DNA from: Roseateles sp. | GTDB lineage: Bacteria; Pseudomonadota; Gammaproteobacteria; Burkholderiales; Burkholderiaceae_C | Length of the DNA: 46,104 nucleotides | Assembly (NCBI GenBank): GCA_019234295.1 | Contig: JAFALK010000063.1 | Coordinates: forward strand, 1 to 46,104 | Direction: 5' to 3' | In this document: in pieces, positions 10,577 through 20,075 of the stretch | Position numbering within the stretch: the first letter of the stretch is position 1 | How the letters are laid out: each line of letters opens with the position of its first letter | The notes under the pieces: generated by a model | The model's database searches: none | What the model saw: only the letters and a program-made list of their open reading frames with translations | What the model was told of the DNA's origin: nothing | Made by a program: the position numbers and the translations under genes

Positions 10577-12093
10577 TGTACCGCGTCCTCACGGCCACCA
10601 CGCTCGCGCTGAGCCTGTCCACCGCCTACGCCCAGGATGAGCATGACGCGCCCTTCGCGCGACCGGCCGCCTCCCGCCCGGCTACCTTCGAGTTCAATTT
10701 CACCCCGGCCCGCATGCCCGACGGCTCGCGTATTGCCATGCTGGGCGTGAGCTACATGCTTGCGGTCAACGACGATTGGGGCGTGGGCCTGGCCGGCTAC
10801 GGCGCGGCCCGCGGCTCCTATGGCGGACTGATTAACTGGGGCGTGACGGTGCAGCGGCGCTGGCGCCTGGGCTCGAACACCCATCTGGCCGCCGGCTTCT
10901 ATGCCGGGGCGGGCGGCGGGCGCGGCGGCACCGGGGTCTCCTATGGCGGTGGTTTGATGATCCGGCCCGAACTCAGCCTGCGCACCGAGCTCGATAACGG
11001 TTGGTACACCGGCATCGGCGTGGCCGAGCTGCGCTACCCGAACGGCACCCTGCATGGCGGCGCGCAGTTCTCCACCGTGCTCGGCCGCGCTGTGGGCTTC
11101 TCGGCCTTCGCGCCGGGCGACAGCGGCAGCGCTGGCCGCAGCAACGCTCGCACCGGCATCGGCATCGACGAGGTCACGGTCTTCGGCGGCGCCTACGACC
11201 CGAGCGCCGGTTCGCGCAACCTCGATGGCTCGCCAACCGGCCACAAGCGCATCATCGGCGCCGACCTGCGTCAGTACATCGCCGAGGGCAGCTGGTGGGG
11301 CCTGGATGCAGCGGCAGCCGGCGGGGGATCGGCCGGCTATATGGATGCGGTCGTCAAGCTCGGCCAGGACTGGGGCCTGGGCACGCCGCGCCTGCGCCTG
11401 GGCGGCGAGCTTGGCATCGGCCTGGGGGGCGGCGGCCACGTGGACACCGGCAACGGCTGGCTGCTGCGCGCGGGCCCGACGTTGCGCTGGATCGGCCCCT
11501 GGGGCTACTCGTTGCACCTCGACGCCGGCCTCCTGCACGCACCTTCGGGCGCCTTCTCGGCCCGCTACCTGCGCCTGGGCCTGTCGGTGCCGCTGGACCG
11601 AGCGCCCAACTACCTCGGCAGCAGCGAGGACGAGCGCGGCACCGTGCAGGAGCAGCAGGTCTTCGCCAGCGTCCAGCATCTGCCGAACATGCGTGGCAGC
11701 AACGGCGCGACCCTTCACGCCGATCACCTGGTGATCATCATGACCCATGAGCTCGCGCCCGGCTTCTACGGCGTGGCCCAGGCCGGCAGCGCCGCCTGGG
11801 GCCAGGCGGGCGGCTATTCGGTCGCCCTGCTGGGCCTGGGCGTGAAGACCCGGCCCCTGCTGTGGGGCACGCGGCTGGGCGTCGAGCTGATGGCCGGCGC
11901 CGCCGGCGGCGGCGGCGTCGACGTGGGCCGCGGCCCGGTCGGCCAGGCCGAGCTGATCGCACAATGGAATCTTAGCGAGCGCCTGCGTCTGCGTGCCGGC
12001 CTGGGCCGCTGGCAGACGCTGATGGGCGACCGCAACGGCTCGGGCCTAGCCGAGCTTTCGCTGGGCTACGCCTACGGGACTCTCTCGCGATGA
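10573..12093 (+). CDS. Unrecognised Gly-rich, outer-membrane-barrel-like protein
   Basis: I do not recognise this 506-residue protein. It begins with a clear signal peptide (cleavage likely after TAYA, about residue 18). The rest is rich in glycine and aromatic residues and alternates short hydrophobic and polar stretches (for example YSLHLDAGLL, LRLGLSVPL), as outer-membrane beta-strands do. Around residues 120-250 and 280-310 there are glycine-dense loops. It does not end in the usual C-terminal aromatic residue (it ends TLSR), so insertion by the Bam machinery is not certain. The start overlaps the xerC stop and the end overlaps the methyltransferase start, so it is co-translated with housekeeping genes. 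A periplasmic or surface role is inferred only. Confidence 0.75.
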   Translation: MMYRVLTATTLALSLSTAYAQDEHDAPFARPAASRPATFEFNFTPARMPDGSRIAMLGVSYMLAVNDDWGVGLAGYGAARGSYGGLINWGVTVQRRWRLGSNTHLAAGFYAGAGGGRGGTGVSYGGGLMIRPELSLRTELDNGWYTGIGVAELRYPNGTLHGGAQFSTVLGRAVGFSAFAPGDSGSAGRSNARTGIGIDEVTVFGGAYDPSAGSRNLDGSPTGHKRIIGADLRQYIAEGSWWGLDAAAAGGGSAGYMDAVVKLGQDWGLGTPRLRLGGELGIGLGGGGHVDTGNGWLLRAGPTLRWIGPWGYSLHLDAGLLHAPSGAFSARYLRLGLSVPLDRAPNYLGSSEDERGTVQEQQVFASVQHLPNMRGSNGATLHADHLVIIMTHELAPGFYGVAQAGSAAWGQAGGYSVALLGLGVKTRPLLWGTRLGVELMAGAAGGGGVDVGRGPVGQAELIAQWNLSERLRLRAGLGRWQTLMGDRNGSGLAELSLGYAYGTLSR

Positions 12094-13271
12094 AGACCAT
12101 CACTGTCCGCGCGGGCAAGGAGCGCTCGCTGCAAAAGCGCCACCCCTGGGTGTTCGAGGGTTCGATCGCCAAGGGCGGCGCCGACTCGGGCGAGCTTGTG
12201 CGCGTGCAGTCGGTCGATGGCGCCTTCCTCGGCTGGGGCGCGTACAGCCCCAAGAGCGCGATCCGCGTGCGGGTGTGGAGCTTCGACGAGGCCGAGCGCA
12301 TCGACGCCGCCTTCTTTGCCCGGCGCATCGCGCGCGCGATCGCGCTGCGCAAGCGCCTCGTGATCGACTCCGACGCGCTGCGCCTCGTCCACGGGGAGGC
12401 CGACGGCCTGCCGGGCCTGGTGGTTGATCGCTACGGCGACACCCTCGTCGCGCAGTTCGGTGCGGCCGGCGTCGAGCGCTGGAAGAAGACGATCTGCGAG
12501 GCCCTTCTCGGCGCCACGGGCCTGACACGCCTTTACGAGCGCTCCGACGCCAGCGTGCGCGCGCTCGAAGGCCTGCCCGAGGCCACCGGCTGGCTGGCAG
12601 GCGGCGGTGACACGGCGCTCACCATCCGCGAGCACCAGTGGCGGCTCTCGCTCGATGTGGCCGAGGGCCACAAGACTGGCTACTACCTGGACCAACGCGA
12701 CAATCGAAAGCGCTTCGCCGAGGCGGTGCGCCACCACGGCTGTCGCCGTGTGCTCAATTGCTTCAGCTACACGGGCGGCTTCTCGGTCGCGGCCCTGACC
12801 GGTGGCGCGAGCGAGGTGATCAGCGTCGATTCCTCGGCGCCGGCGTTGGCGCGCGCCAACGCTCACGTCGAGCTCAACGGCTTCGAGGCCTCGCGCCACC
12901 AAGCGCTGGACGCCGACGTCAACGCCACGCTGCGCGCCATGATCCATGAGGGCCGCCGCTTCGACGCCATCGTGCTCGACCCACCCAAGTTCGCGCCCAC
13001 CATCTCCCACGCCGAGCGCGCCGCCCGCGCCTACAAGGACATCAATCGGCTGGGCCTGCAGCTGCTGGAGCCGGGTGGCCTGCTCTTTACCTTCTCCTGC
13101 TCGGGTGGCATTGCGCCGGACCTCTTCCACAAGATCGTGGCCGGCGCCGGCCTGGATGCCGGCGTGGACGGCGCCATCATCGAACGCGTGGCGGCTGCGC
13201 CCGACCATCCGCAGACGATCTGCTTCCCCGAGGGCGACTACCTCAAGGGGCTGATGATCCTGCGCGCCTGA
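12090..13271 (+). CDS. rlmI: 23S rRNA (cytosine-C5) methyltransferase, RlmI type
   Basis: Class I SAM-dependent methyltransferase of 393 residues, expected to methylate a cytosine of 23S rRNA. It has the family layout: an N-terminal PUA-like RNA-binding domain (about 1-75, with KRHPWVFEGSI), a central domain, and a Rossmann methyltransferase domain with VLNCFSYTGGFSVAAL (SAM loop) and the catalytic-site motif LDPPKFAP (D297). The late CSGG segment is also typical. The start overlaps the previous stop (ATGA). It ends 6 bp from the converging Lrp-type gene. The exact target base is inferred from the family, so rlmI is a likely rather than proven name. Confidence 0.88.
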   Translation: MKTITVRAGKERSLQKRHPWVFEGSIAKGGADSGELVRVQSVDGAFLGWGAYSPKSAIRVRVWSFDEAERIDAAFFARRIARAIALRKRLVIDSDALRLVHGEADGLPGLVVDRYGDTLVAQFGAAGVERWKKTICEALLGATGLTRLYERSDASVRALEGLPEATGWLAGGGDTALTIREHQWRLSLDVAEGHKTGYYLDQRDNRKRFAEAVRHHGCRRVLNCFSYTGGFSVAALTGGASEVISVDSSAPALARANAHVELNGFEASRHQALDADVNATLRAMIHEGRRFDAIVLDPPKFAPTISHAERAARAYKDINRLGLQLLEPGGLLFTFSCSGGIAPDLFHKIVAGAGLDAGVDGAIIERVAAAPDHPQTICFPEGDYLKGLMILRA

Positions 13272-13277
13272 GCGCCA

Positions 13278-13760
13278 TCAGGTCGGCTGCGGCAGGCTCA
13301 GGCGTGGCTCGAACTTGGCGCGTTTGAGCGCGAAGAAGCTCTTCACGTTGCGCACATTCACCTGCTGGGTCAGCAGGCGCTGCACGAGCGCGTGGAAGGC
13401 TGGCATGTCCGGTGCGTGCAGTACGAGCACGAAGTCCGGCCCGGGCGAGACGCGCCAGCATTGCTGCACGGCAGGCTCGGGCAGCACATGAGCCTCGAAG
13501 GCGTCCAGATGCTCGGCGCCCTGACGATCCAGAGTCACCTCGACGATGGCTGACAAGCCTGCGCCCAGCCGATCGGGCGAGAGCAGGGCAACGCGGCGCT
13601 CGATCACACCGATCTCGCTCAAGCGCTTTACGCGCCGCAGGCAGGTGGCCGGCGAGACATGGGCGCGTGCCGCCAGGTCCTGGTTGCTTAACGAAGCGTC
13701 CTGCTGGAGCAGGTCCAGCAAGCGGAGATCGACGACGTCCGGTGTGAATGAATCGATCAT
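13278..13760 (-). CDS. Lrp/AsnC family transcriptional regulator
   Basis: A 160-residue DNA-binding regulator. The N-terminal helix-turn-helix (about residues 20-45, LSNQDLAARAHVSPATCLRRVKRL) and the C-terminal RAM ligand-binding domain match Lrp/AsnC proteins, which respond to amino acids. The start at 13760 gives the family-typical short N-terminus; a longer open frame to 13907 would add AT-rich, non-family sequence and overlap the start of glmS. It is divergent from glmS, with a notably AT-rich 136-bp spacer between them that is the likely site of self-regulation. No cognate amino-acid transporter is adjacent. Confidence 0.88.
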   Translation of the reverse strand: MIDSFTPDVVDLRLLDLLQQDASLSNQDLAARAHVSPATCLRRVKRLSEIGVIERRVALLSPDRLGAGLSAIVEVTLDRQGAEHLDAFEAHVLPEPAVQQCWRVSPGPDFVLVLHAPDMPAFHALVQRLLTQQVNVRNVKSFFALKRAKFEPRLSLPQPT

Positions 13761-13896
13761 TTTTTTGGATATTTTGAACAAAATTGCTGAAAACTGCCAA
13801 GTGAGAAATATTATTCCAAATAATAATTTAATATGAAAGCATATTCTTAGAACTGGCTCGCAGAATTCGCCCATTCGATCCCTGGGGAGAACCAAT
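13761..13896. promoter_or_regulatory. AT-rich divergent promoter region, lrp-like gene / glmS
   Basis: The spacer contains long A/T runs, including ATATTATTCCAAATAATAAT (13810-13829), in an otherwise high-GC genome. Lrp-type regulators bind such AT-rich, weakly palindromic DNA, so autoregulation is plausible. The glmS ribosome site GGGGAGAA lies at its right end. No specific box can be assigned with confidence. Confidence 0.4.
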
Positions 13897-15756
<1,860 letters not shown>

Positions 15757-15780
15757 GCGGGGCGGGTGGCCGTCAGCTGT

Positions 15781-15826
15781 TGTTCCTGACAATTAAAGTC
15801 GTAAACAGGTAAATATAGTCGTAAAC
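15781..15826 (+). repeat. Left terminal inverted repeat plus sub-repeat
   Basis: The 26-bp left end (15781-15806) contains GACAATTAAAGTCGTAAAC. A shorter copy, AGTCGTAAAC, follows at 15817-15826, with 10 bp between them. Repeated sites at each end are expected to be transposase-binding sites. Confidence 0.85.
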
Positions 15827-16300
15827 ATCGACCTAGCAGTGGTGCCGGATTCCTGACGTTGGTCAGGCCGGCGCCATTGTCCTAAACAGGGGTGTAGCCA
15901 GGGCGCGCCCTTCAGATCGATCTACTGATGCAGGTTCAGTGGAATGCCCTGAGGCTCCCTGGTCGAGCCATGTTCAGTGCTTGTTGCAGAACCCAGCGGC
16001 CGGTCCGCAGCGTTTGCTGTCCGTCACTGCCTCGGCGCGGACTCACGCTATCCGCCATCAACCGGTCGCTGCAACAGGGGGGCAACATCCATGAAAAGCG
16101 TGCCACCTTGGGATCCCCCGCTGGCCGTCAGGTCTGTCTCATCCGGGAAAGTGATTGAGGCGTACGCCAAGTTGTACGGGCGCTGAACAACCGCCTGAAG
16201 GGTTCGCCCAATTTCCGGTGCATGGCGATCCGGCATGGGAGTTGAACCCATCGATGACGGTCTGCGGGGCAAAGCGCGCGGCCGGTGAGGCCGAATGGCC

Positions 16301-16639
16301 TCATGCGCCCGCCAGTTGTTCGGCGAGCCCGGGAACGTCAACGCTTACCGCGGCTGGAACCCGCCGCAGCCACCGCCCCATCGTGAGCACATGGTGCTTG
16401 ACGCTGAACGACTCGATGACGAACGCGTGGGACACGCCATTCACGTCCTCGATGGTGATCTCTGTGCTACCGAGCGGACCTGTCGCCTTGGAGCGGCAGT
16501 ACCCGCACTTCCACGCCCAAACCTGGCTGTCCGAGACATTCGGGAACTGCGCGAGGAAGGCCTTTGATCGAACGAAATATTCGATCTGCGGCTTGTCTTG
16601 CCGCAAGTGGTGGGGATCCGCGCTACTCCTGGGGTCCAA
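16301..16639 (-). CDS. Small passenger ORF of the mobile element, unknown
   Basis: I do not recognise this protein of up to 112 residues. The frame opens at a TTG near the right-end sub-repeat; no ATG or good ribosome site is near, so the start is doubtful and the gene may be a truncated remnant. From about residue 18 the sequence looks protein-like (QIEYFVRSKAFLAQFPNV) and contains a WKCGYC motif that could be half of a zinc site, then a beta-rich stretch (EITIEDVNGVSHAFVIESF). A GAGGCC/GGCCTC hairpin (16282-16297) directly follows the stop codon but lacks a T run. Lower-GC codons distinguish it from neighbours. Confidence 0.35.
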   Translation of the reverse strand: MDPRSSADPHHLRQDKPQIEYFVRSKAFLAQFPNVSDSQVWAWKCGYCRSKATGPLGSTEITIEDVNGVSHAFVIESFSVKHHVLTMGRWLRRVPAAVSVDVPGLAEQLAGA

Positions 16640-16643
16640 GTAT

Positions 16644-16737
16644 GTTTACGACTTTGATCGTGAAGGGCGGCAGCGCGCCTTGCCGCTACGCCGCATGAGA
16701 TCGTGCCCAGCGTTTACGACTTTAATTGTCGAGAACA
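16644..16737 (-). repeat. Right terminal inverted repeat plus sub-repeat
   Basis: The right end (16712-16737) matches the left end in 24 of 26 positions. A second copy of the core motif, read leftward as CGATCAAAGTCGTAAAC, is at 16644-16660. The spacing between the two copies is wider here (51 bp) than on the left (10 bp), an asymmetry also seen in Tn7-like ends. Confidence 0.85.
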
Positions 16738-16847
16738 GCTGTGAAGCAGAACCGCTCGCCATTGAGCATGTCCATGGGTCGCCGTGCGGACACTGCCTAG
16801 CGGCGAACTGACTCAGGCGCGGCGCCGGTTCCTGGTTTGGCCCCTGT

Positions 16848-16893
16848 CATTCGGTCACCAAAGGCAAGAATGAATTGTCTTCTCAGACATTCA
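16848..16893 (+). promoter_or_regulatory. Probable LysR-type operator upstream of the leuC-like gene
   Basis: The 33 bases at 16848-16880 match 29 of 33 bases at 19963-19995, beside the LysR gene start. The shared core is GCAAGAATGAA. Overlapping its right part is an imperfect inverted repeat, ATGAATTGTC (16870-16879) and GACATTCAT (16886-16894), around TTCTCA, the kind of dyad LysR proteins bind. It ends about 85 bp before the leuC-like start codon. The repeat suggests that the LysR protein encoded at 19039-19965 controls this promoter too. Confidence 0.6.
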
Positions 16894-16978
16894 TGAACTC
16901 TCGTCGGCTTCGTACGATGCTTCTTATCAGGCCTTAGGCCCGGCGTCGCCGGCCCACCGGGCCGTCAATGGAGACTGC

Positions 16979-18394
16979 ATGGCCGCCCGAACGCTCTATC
17001 GCAAGCTGGTCGAATCCCACACCGTGTCGGTGCTCGACGAGCAGCACGTGCTGCTGTTCTGCGACTTGCACCTGATGAATGAGTACACCAGCCCGCAGGC
17101 CTTTGCCGGCTTGGCCGAGCGTGGGCTCGGCGTGCCCTTGCCGGCCCAGAACGTGGCCGTTGTCAGCCACATCATCCCTACGCATGCCGAGACGCCGCGC
17201 CGCATCGCGGACCCGGCCTCGGCGTTGCAGGCCAGCAACCTCAAGCGCAACTGCGTTGCACACGGCATCCCGCTGTACGACACCAACGACGCGATGCAGG
17301 GCATCGAGCACGTCGTGGCGCCCGAGCACGGCATGATCCTGCCTGGGATGGTGGTCATTTGCGGTGACAGCCACACCACTACCTACGGCGCACTGGGCGC
17401 GCTGGGCTTCGGCATCGGCACGTCGGAGGTGGAGCATGTGCTGGCCACGCAGACCCTCGTGTACCGGTTGGCGCAGGACATGCAGATCCGCGTGGACGGC
17501 ATGCTGCCCGTGGGCACCACGGCCAAGGATCTAATCCTGATGATCATCGGCAGCATCGGCGCCCAGGGCGCGCGCGGCTACGTCGTGGAGTTCTGCGGCA
17601 GCGCCATCGAAGCGTTGTCCATCGAAGCCCGCTTCACGCTATGCAACATGGCTGTGGAGGCTGGTGCCCGCGGCGCGTTGATCGCGCCTGACGACAAGGC
17701 CGTCGCCTATGCGTTGGCCCGCGCCGTCACGCTCCGGCCCGAGCACCATGACGAAGCCCTGCGCCAATGGCGGCAACTGCGCAGCGACGAGGGGGCTGCA
17801 TTCGACGTGCGCCACCAGTTCAACGCCGGCGACGTGGAGCCCTATGTCACCTGGGGTACCAGCCCCGACCAGGTCGCGCCTATCTCCGGTATCGTCCCGT
17901 CGCCGGCCTCGTTCGCAACCGCAGCCGGGCGCGAGGGCGCCACGCGCGCACTGTCGTACACCGCCTTGGCACCGGGACAGCCGCTCTCGGGTTTGCCGGT
18001 GCAGCACGTGTTCATTGGCTCCTGCACCAACGGCCGCATCGAGGACCTGCGCGACGTGGCGCGCATCGTGCGTGGCCGCCATGTGGCTGAGGGCGTGCGC
18101 GCCATGGTGGTGCCCGGCTCCGGCGCCGTGAAAGCACAGGCCGAGGCCGAAGGCATCGCGAAGTTGCTGATGGACGCCGGCTTCGAATGGCGCAAGCCCG
18201 GCTGCTCCATGTGCTTGGCGATGAATGACGACGTGCTGGCTGCTGGAACTCGCTGCGCCTCCACCACCAACCGCAACTTCGAGGGTCGCCAGGGACGCGG
18301 TGCCATCACCCATCTGATGAGCCCCGCCATGGCCGCGGCGGCGGCCGTCACCGGCGCCATCTTCGATGCCCGCCAACTGGAGACACAGCCATGA
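16979..18394 (+). CDS. Aconitase-superfamily hydro-lyase, large subunit (LeuC-like)
   Basis: Large subunit of a two-subunit 4Fe-4S dehydratase in the 3-isopropylmalate dehydratase family, 471 residues. The three cluster ligands are visible: C349 (GSCTNG) and C409/C412 (GCSMC). ICGDSHTTTYGALG near residue 123 is the substrate-site block. It overlaps its LeuD-like partner by four bases. Unlike a leucine operon there is no leuB or leuA nearby; instead a DmlR-like LysR gene and a 2-hydroxycarboxylate transporter follow. LeuCD homologues are known to act as maleate, citraconate or dimethylmaleate hydratases, so a catabolic substrate is more likely than leucine synthesis. The start at 16979 has a GGAGA ribosome site. 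Confidence 0.88.
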   Translation: MAARTLYRKLVESHTVSVLDEQHVLLFCDLHLMNEYTSPQAFAGLAERGLGVPLPAQNVAVVSHIIPTHAETPRRIADPASALQASNLKRNCVAHGIPLYDTNDAMQGIEHVVAPEHGMILPGMVVICGDSHTTTYGALGALGFGIGTSEVEHVLATQTLVYRLAQDMQIRVDGMLPVGTTAKDLILMIIGSIGAQGARGYVVEFCGSAIEALSIEARFTLCNMAVEAGARGALIAPDDKAVAYALARAVTLRPEHHDEALRQWRQLRSDEGAAFDVRHQFNAGDVEPYVTWGTSPDQVAPISGIVPSPASFATAAGREGATRALSYTALAPGQPLSGLPVQHVFIGSCTNGRIEDLRDVARIVRGRHVAEGVRAMVVPGSGAVKAQAEAEGIAKLLMDAGFEWRKPGCSMCLAMNDDVLAAGTRCASTTNRNFEGRQGRGAITHLMSPAMAAAAAVTGAIFDARQLETQP

Positions 18395-19032
18395 CCGACG
18401 CCCGCATCATCGGAGGCCGTGCCGCGGCGCTGCGCTTCGAGAACCTGGACACCGACCAGATCATGCCCAAGCAGTTCCTGCGCGGCATCGACAAGCGCGG
18501 CTTGGCCGAGGGCTTGCTGTACGACCTGCGCTTCGACGCCACGGGTGCCCCACGGCCTGACTTCGTGCTCAACCGGCCGCAGTACCAGGGGGTCAACGTG
18601 CTCGTCGGCGGCAACAACTTCGGCTGTGGCTCCAGTCGTGAACATGCCGTATGGGGCCTTCAGCAATTCGGCATCCAGGCCGTCGTAGCGCCCAGCTTCG
18701 GCGAGATCTTCTACTCCAACGCCATGCAGAACGGCCTGCTGCTGGTGATGTTGGACGACGCCCTGGTGCGCCAGCTGATGGTCGATTCGGACAACGGCGG
18801 CGAGGTATGCATCGAAATCACCACCATGACGCTGCACAGCGCGCATGTATCCGCCGAATTCGTTCTCGCTCCACGGCACCGTCAGATGTTCCTGCAGGGA
18901 CTGGACGTCATCGGCATGACGCTGGCGCAGCGGGCCGACATCACTGCCTTTGCCACCGCCCACTGGGCCACGCAGCCCTGGCTCGAAGGCATCGCGCGGC
19001 ACGCGCGCGAGCAAGCCGACCGGCACAGCTGA
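18391..19032 (+). CDS. Aconitase-superfamily hydro-lyase, small subunit (LeuD-like)
   Basis: The swivelling small subunit, 213 residues, the usual LeuD length. Family features are ENLDTDQIMPKQFL near residue 16, and NFGCGSSREHAVWGL near 75, which contributes the substrate-binding loop. The start codon overlaps the large-subunit stop in ATGA, so the two subunits are made together. Specificity in this family is set largely by a short loop in this subunit, around YLVDLRF in typical LeuD; here LLYDLRFDATGAPRP occupies that area, which would be worth comparing with maleate hydratase and true LeuD. It ends 6 bp from the converging LysR gene. Confidence 0.88.
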   Translation: MTDARIIGGRAAALRFENLDTDQIMPKQFLRGIDKRGLAEGLLYDLRFDATGAPRPDFVLNRPQYQGVNVLVGGNNFGCGSSREHAVWGLQQFGIQAVVAPSFGEIFYSNAMQNGLLLVMLDDALVRQLMVDSDNGGEVCIEITTMTLHSAHVSAEFVLAPRHRQMFLQGLDVIGMTLAQRADITAFATAHWATQPWLEGIARHAREQADRHS

Positions 19033-19038
19033 GCCCGC

Positions 19039-19965
19039 TTACCAGCCCGAATAGAGCACGTCTGGCTTGCGGTGTGCCTTGAAGCTTTCGTGCAGAAAGT
19101 CCACCAGAGCTCGTGTCTTGGCCGACAGGTTGGCCCGCGTGGGGAACACGACCTGGATGTCCGCCACCGGCAGGCTCCAGTCCGCCAGCACCTGGCACAG
19201 CCGGCCTGAGCGCAGATAGGGCGCTGCGTCCCATTCCGAGCGCAGCAGGACGCCGTGGCCGTCCAGCGCCCAGGCCATGGCGCAGTCACCGTCGTTACTG
19301 CTCAGCGGCCCGCGTACTTTCACCGTCTCCTGTTGGCTGCCCCGGTGAAGGTGCCAGGTGCCGTAGATGTCGTCGCTTTCGCGCAGAACGATGCATTGAT
19401 GCTGCTGCAAGTCGCGCGGCGTGAGCGGCTGGCCATACCTCTTCAGGTAAGCCGGTGACGCACACAACAGCCGACGGTTGTTGGCCAGTAACTTGGCCGT
19501 GAGCCGCGCGTCGGGCAACTCGCCCAGGCGTATCGCCATGTCAAAGCCCTGCTCAACAAGGTTGACTGGCCGGTCAGACAGGCTCAGTTGCACCTCCACG
19601 GCCGGGTACTTGCGCGCGAACGTCGACAGCAGCGGCGCGATGTGCCGCCGCCCGAACCCCAGCGTCGCCGCCACGCGCATCAGGCCCGAGGGCTGCGCGC
19701 GCGCGCCAGCCACGCGGCGCTCCAACTGCTCCAGGTCGTCCAACAGCCGCGCGCCTTCACCCAGATAGATCTCGCCCTCCGGCGTGAGATTGATTCGGCG
19801 CGTCGTGCGGTGCAGCAGCCGCACGCCCAGCCGCCCCTCCAGCGCCGCCAGCCGCTTGCTCACCGAGGGCGGCGTCACGCCCATCTCCTGTGCCGTGGCG
19901 GCCAGGGTGCCCTGCTTGATCAGCAGCTTGAAAAAAGCCAGGTCGGAGAAGGTATCCATCACCAT
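19039..19965 (-). CDS. LysR family regulator, DmlR/tartrate-type
   Basis: A 308-residue LysR regulator with an N-terminal winged helix-turn-helix (TLAATAQEMGVTPPSVSKRL, about residues 20-39) and a C-terminal periplasmic-binding-like effector domain. The PSVSKRLAALEGRLGVRLLHRTTRRI block resembles regulators of malate and tartrate use. It is read toward the LeuD-like gene and divergent from the 2-hydroxycarboxylate transporter. ATG at 19965 and ATG at 19959 are both possible starts, and neither has a clear ribosome site. A 33-bp sequence shared with the leuC-like promoter overlaps the first start codon, which suggests that the protein represses itself while controlling both flanking operons. 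Its inducer is unknown. Confidence 0.9.
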   Translation of the reverse strand: MVMDTFSDLAFFKLLIKQGTLAATAQEMGVTPPSVSKRLAALEGRLGVRLLHRTTRRINLTPEGEIYLGEGARLLDDLEQLERRVAGARAQPSGLMRVAATLGFGRRHIAPLLSTFARKYPAVEVQLSLSDRPVNLVEQGFDMAIRLGELPDARLTAKLLANNRRLLCASPAYLKRYGQPLTPRDLQQHQCIVLRESDDIYGTWHLHRGSQQETVKVRGPLSSNDGDCAMAWALDGHGVLLRSEWDAAPYLRSGRLCQVLADWSLPVADIQVVFPTRANLSAKTRALVDFLHESFKAHRKPDVLYSGW

Positions 19966-20020
19966 TCGGTCGCCGAAAGCAAGAATGAAGTGTCCCGGCG
20001 ATTATTCATCCGCGGCGCAG
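19963..20020. promoter_or_regulatory. Probable LysR operator, LysR gene / transporter intergenic region
   Basis: Bases 19963-19995 are a near copy (29 of 33) of 16848-16880 in front of the leuC-like gene, in the same orientation. The right part, ATGAAGTGTC with ATTATTCAT downstream, keeps a weak dyad (ATGAA...TTCAT). It lies between the divergent LysR gene and the transporter, where a LysR protein normally binds. Confidence 0.6.
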
Positions 20021-20075
20021 GGACTCCTAGCATGACCCGACAGCAGCCCATCCAGTGGTTGCGTGGAGACAAGCC

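Larger units (their letters stand above)
15776..16742. mobile_element. Transposase-less transposon with Mu/Tn7/IS21-type ends
   Basis: A 957-bp element (15781-16737) bounded by a perfect 5-bp target duplication, GCTGT at 15776-15780 and 16738-16742. Its ends are 26-bp inverted repeats (15781-15806 and 16712-16737) differing at only two positions, starting TGTTC and ending GAACA. The inner half of the repeat, AAAGTCGTAAAC, recurs inside each end: AGTCGTAAAC at 15817-15826 on the left and GTTTACGACTTTGATCG at 16644-16660 on the right. TG...CA tips, a 5-bp duplication and repeated subterminal binding sites are known for Mu-like DDE transposases (IS21, Tn402/Tn5053, Tn7 groups). No transposase gene is inside, so it must move in trans, or be an internal deletion derivative. 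The interior holds a 112-codon leftward ORF and a 31-codon rightward ORF at 16091-16186. It sits between glmS and leuC-like genes without breaking either. Confidence 0.85.

Noticed and set aside
13267..13282. CCTGA/TCAGG hairpin between the converging methyltransferase and Lrp-type genes as a bidirectional terminator
   Set aside because: The stem is five base pairs with no T run on either strand.
16222..16262. tRNA-like T-arm on the minus strand inside the mobile element (ATGGG-TTCAACT-CCCAT, then CCA downstream)
   Set aside because: The distance from T-stem to CCA is one base too long and no 5' acceptor or anticodon arm pairs with it, so a tRNA or tRNA fragment is not supported.
16155..16811. 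218-codon rightward open frame across the right end of the mobile element
   Set aside because: It crosses the terminal repeat and target duplication, has no family features, and is antisense to the more protein-like leftward ORF.
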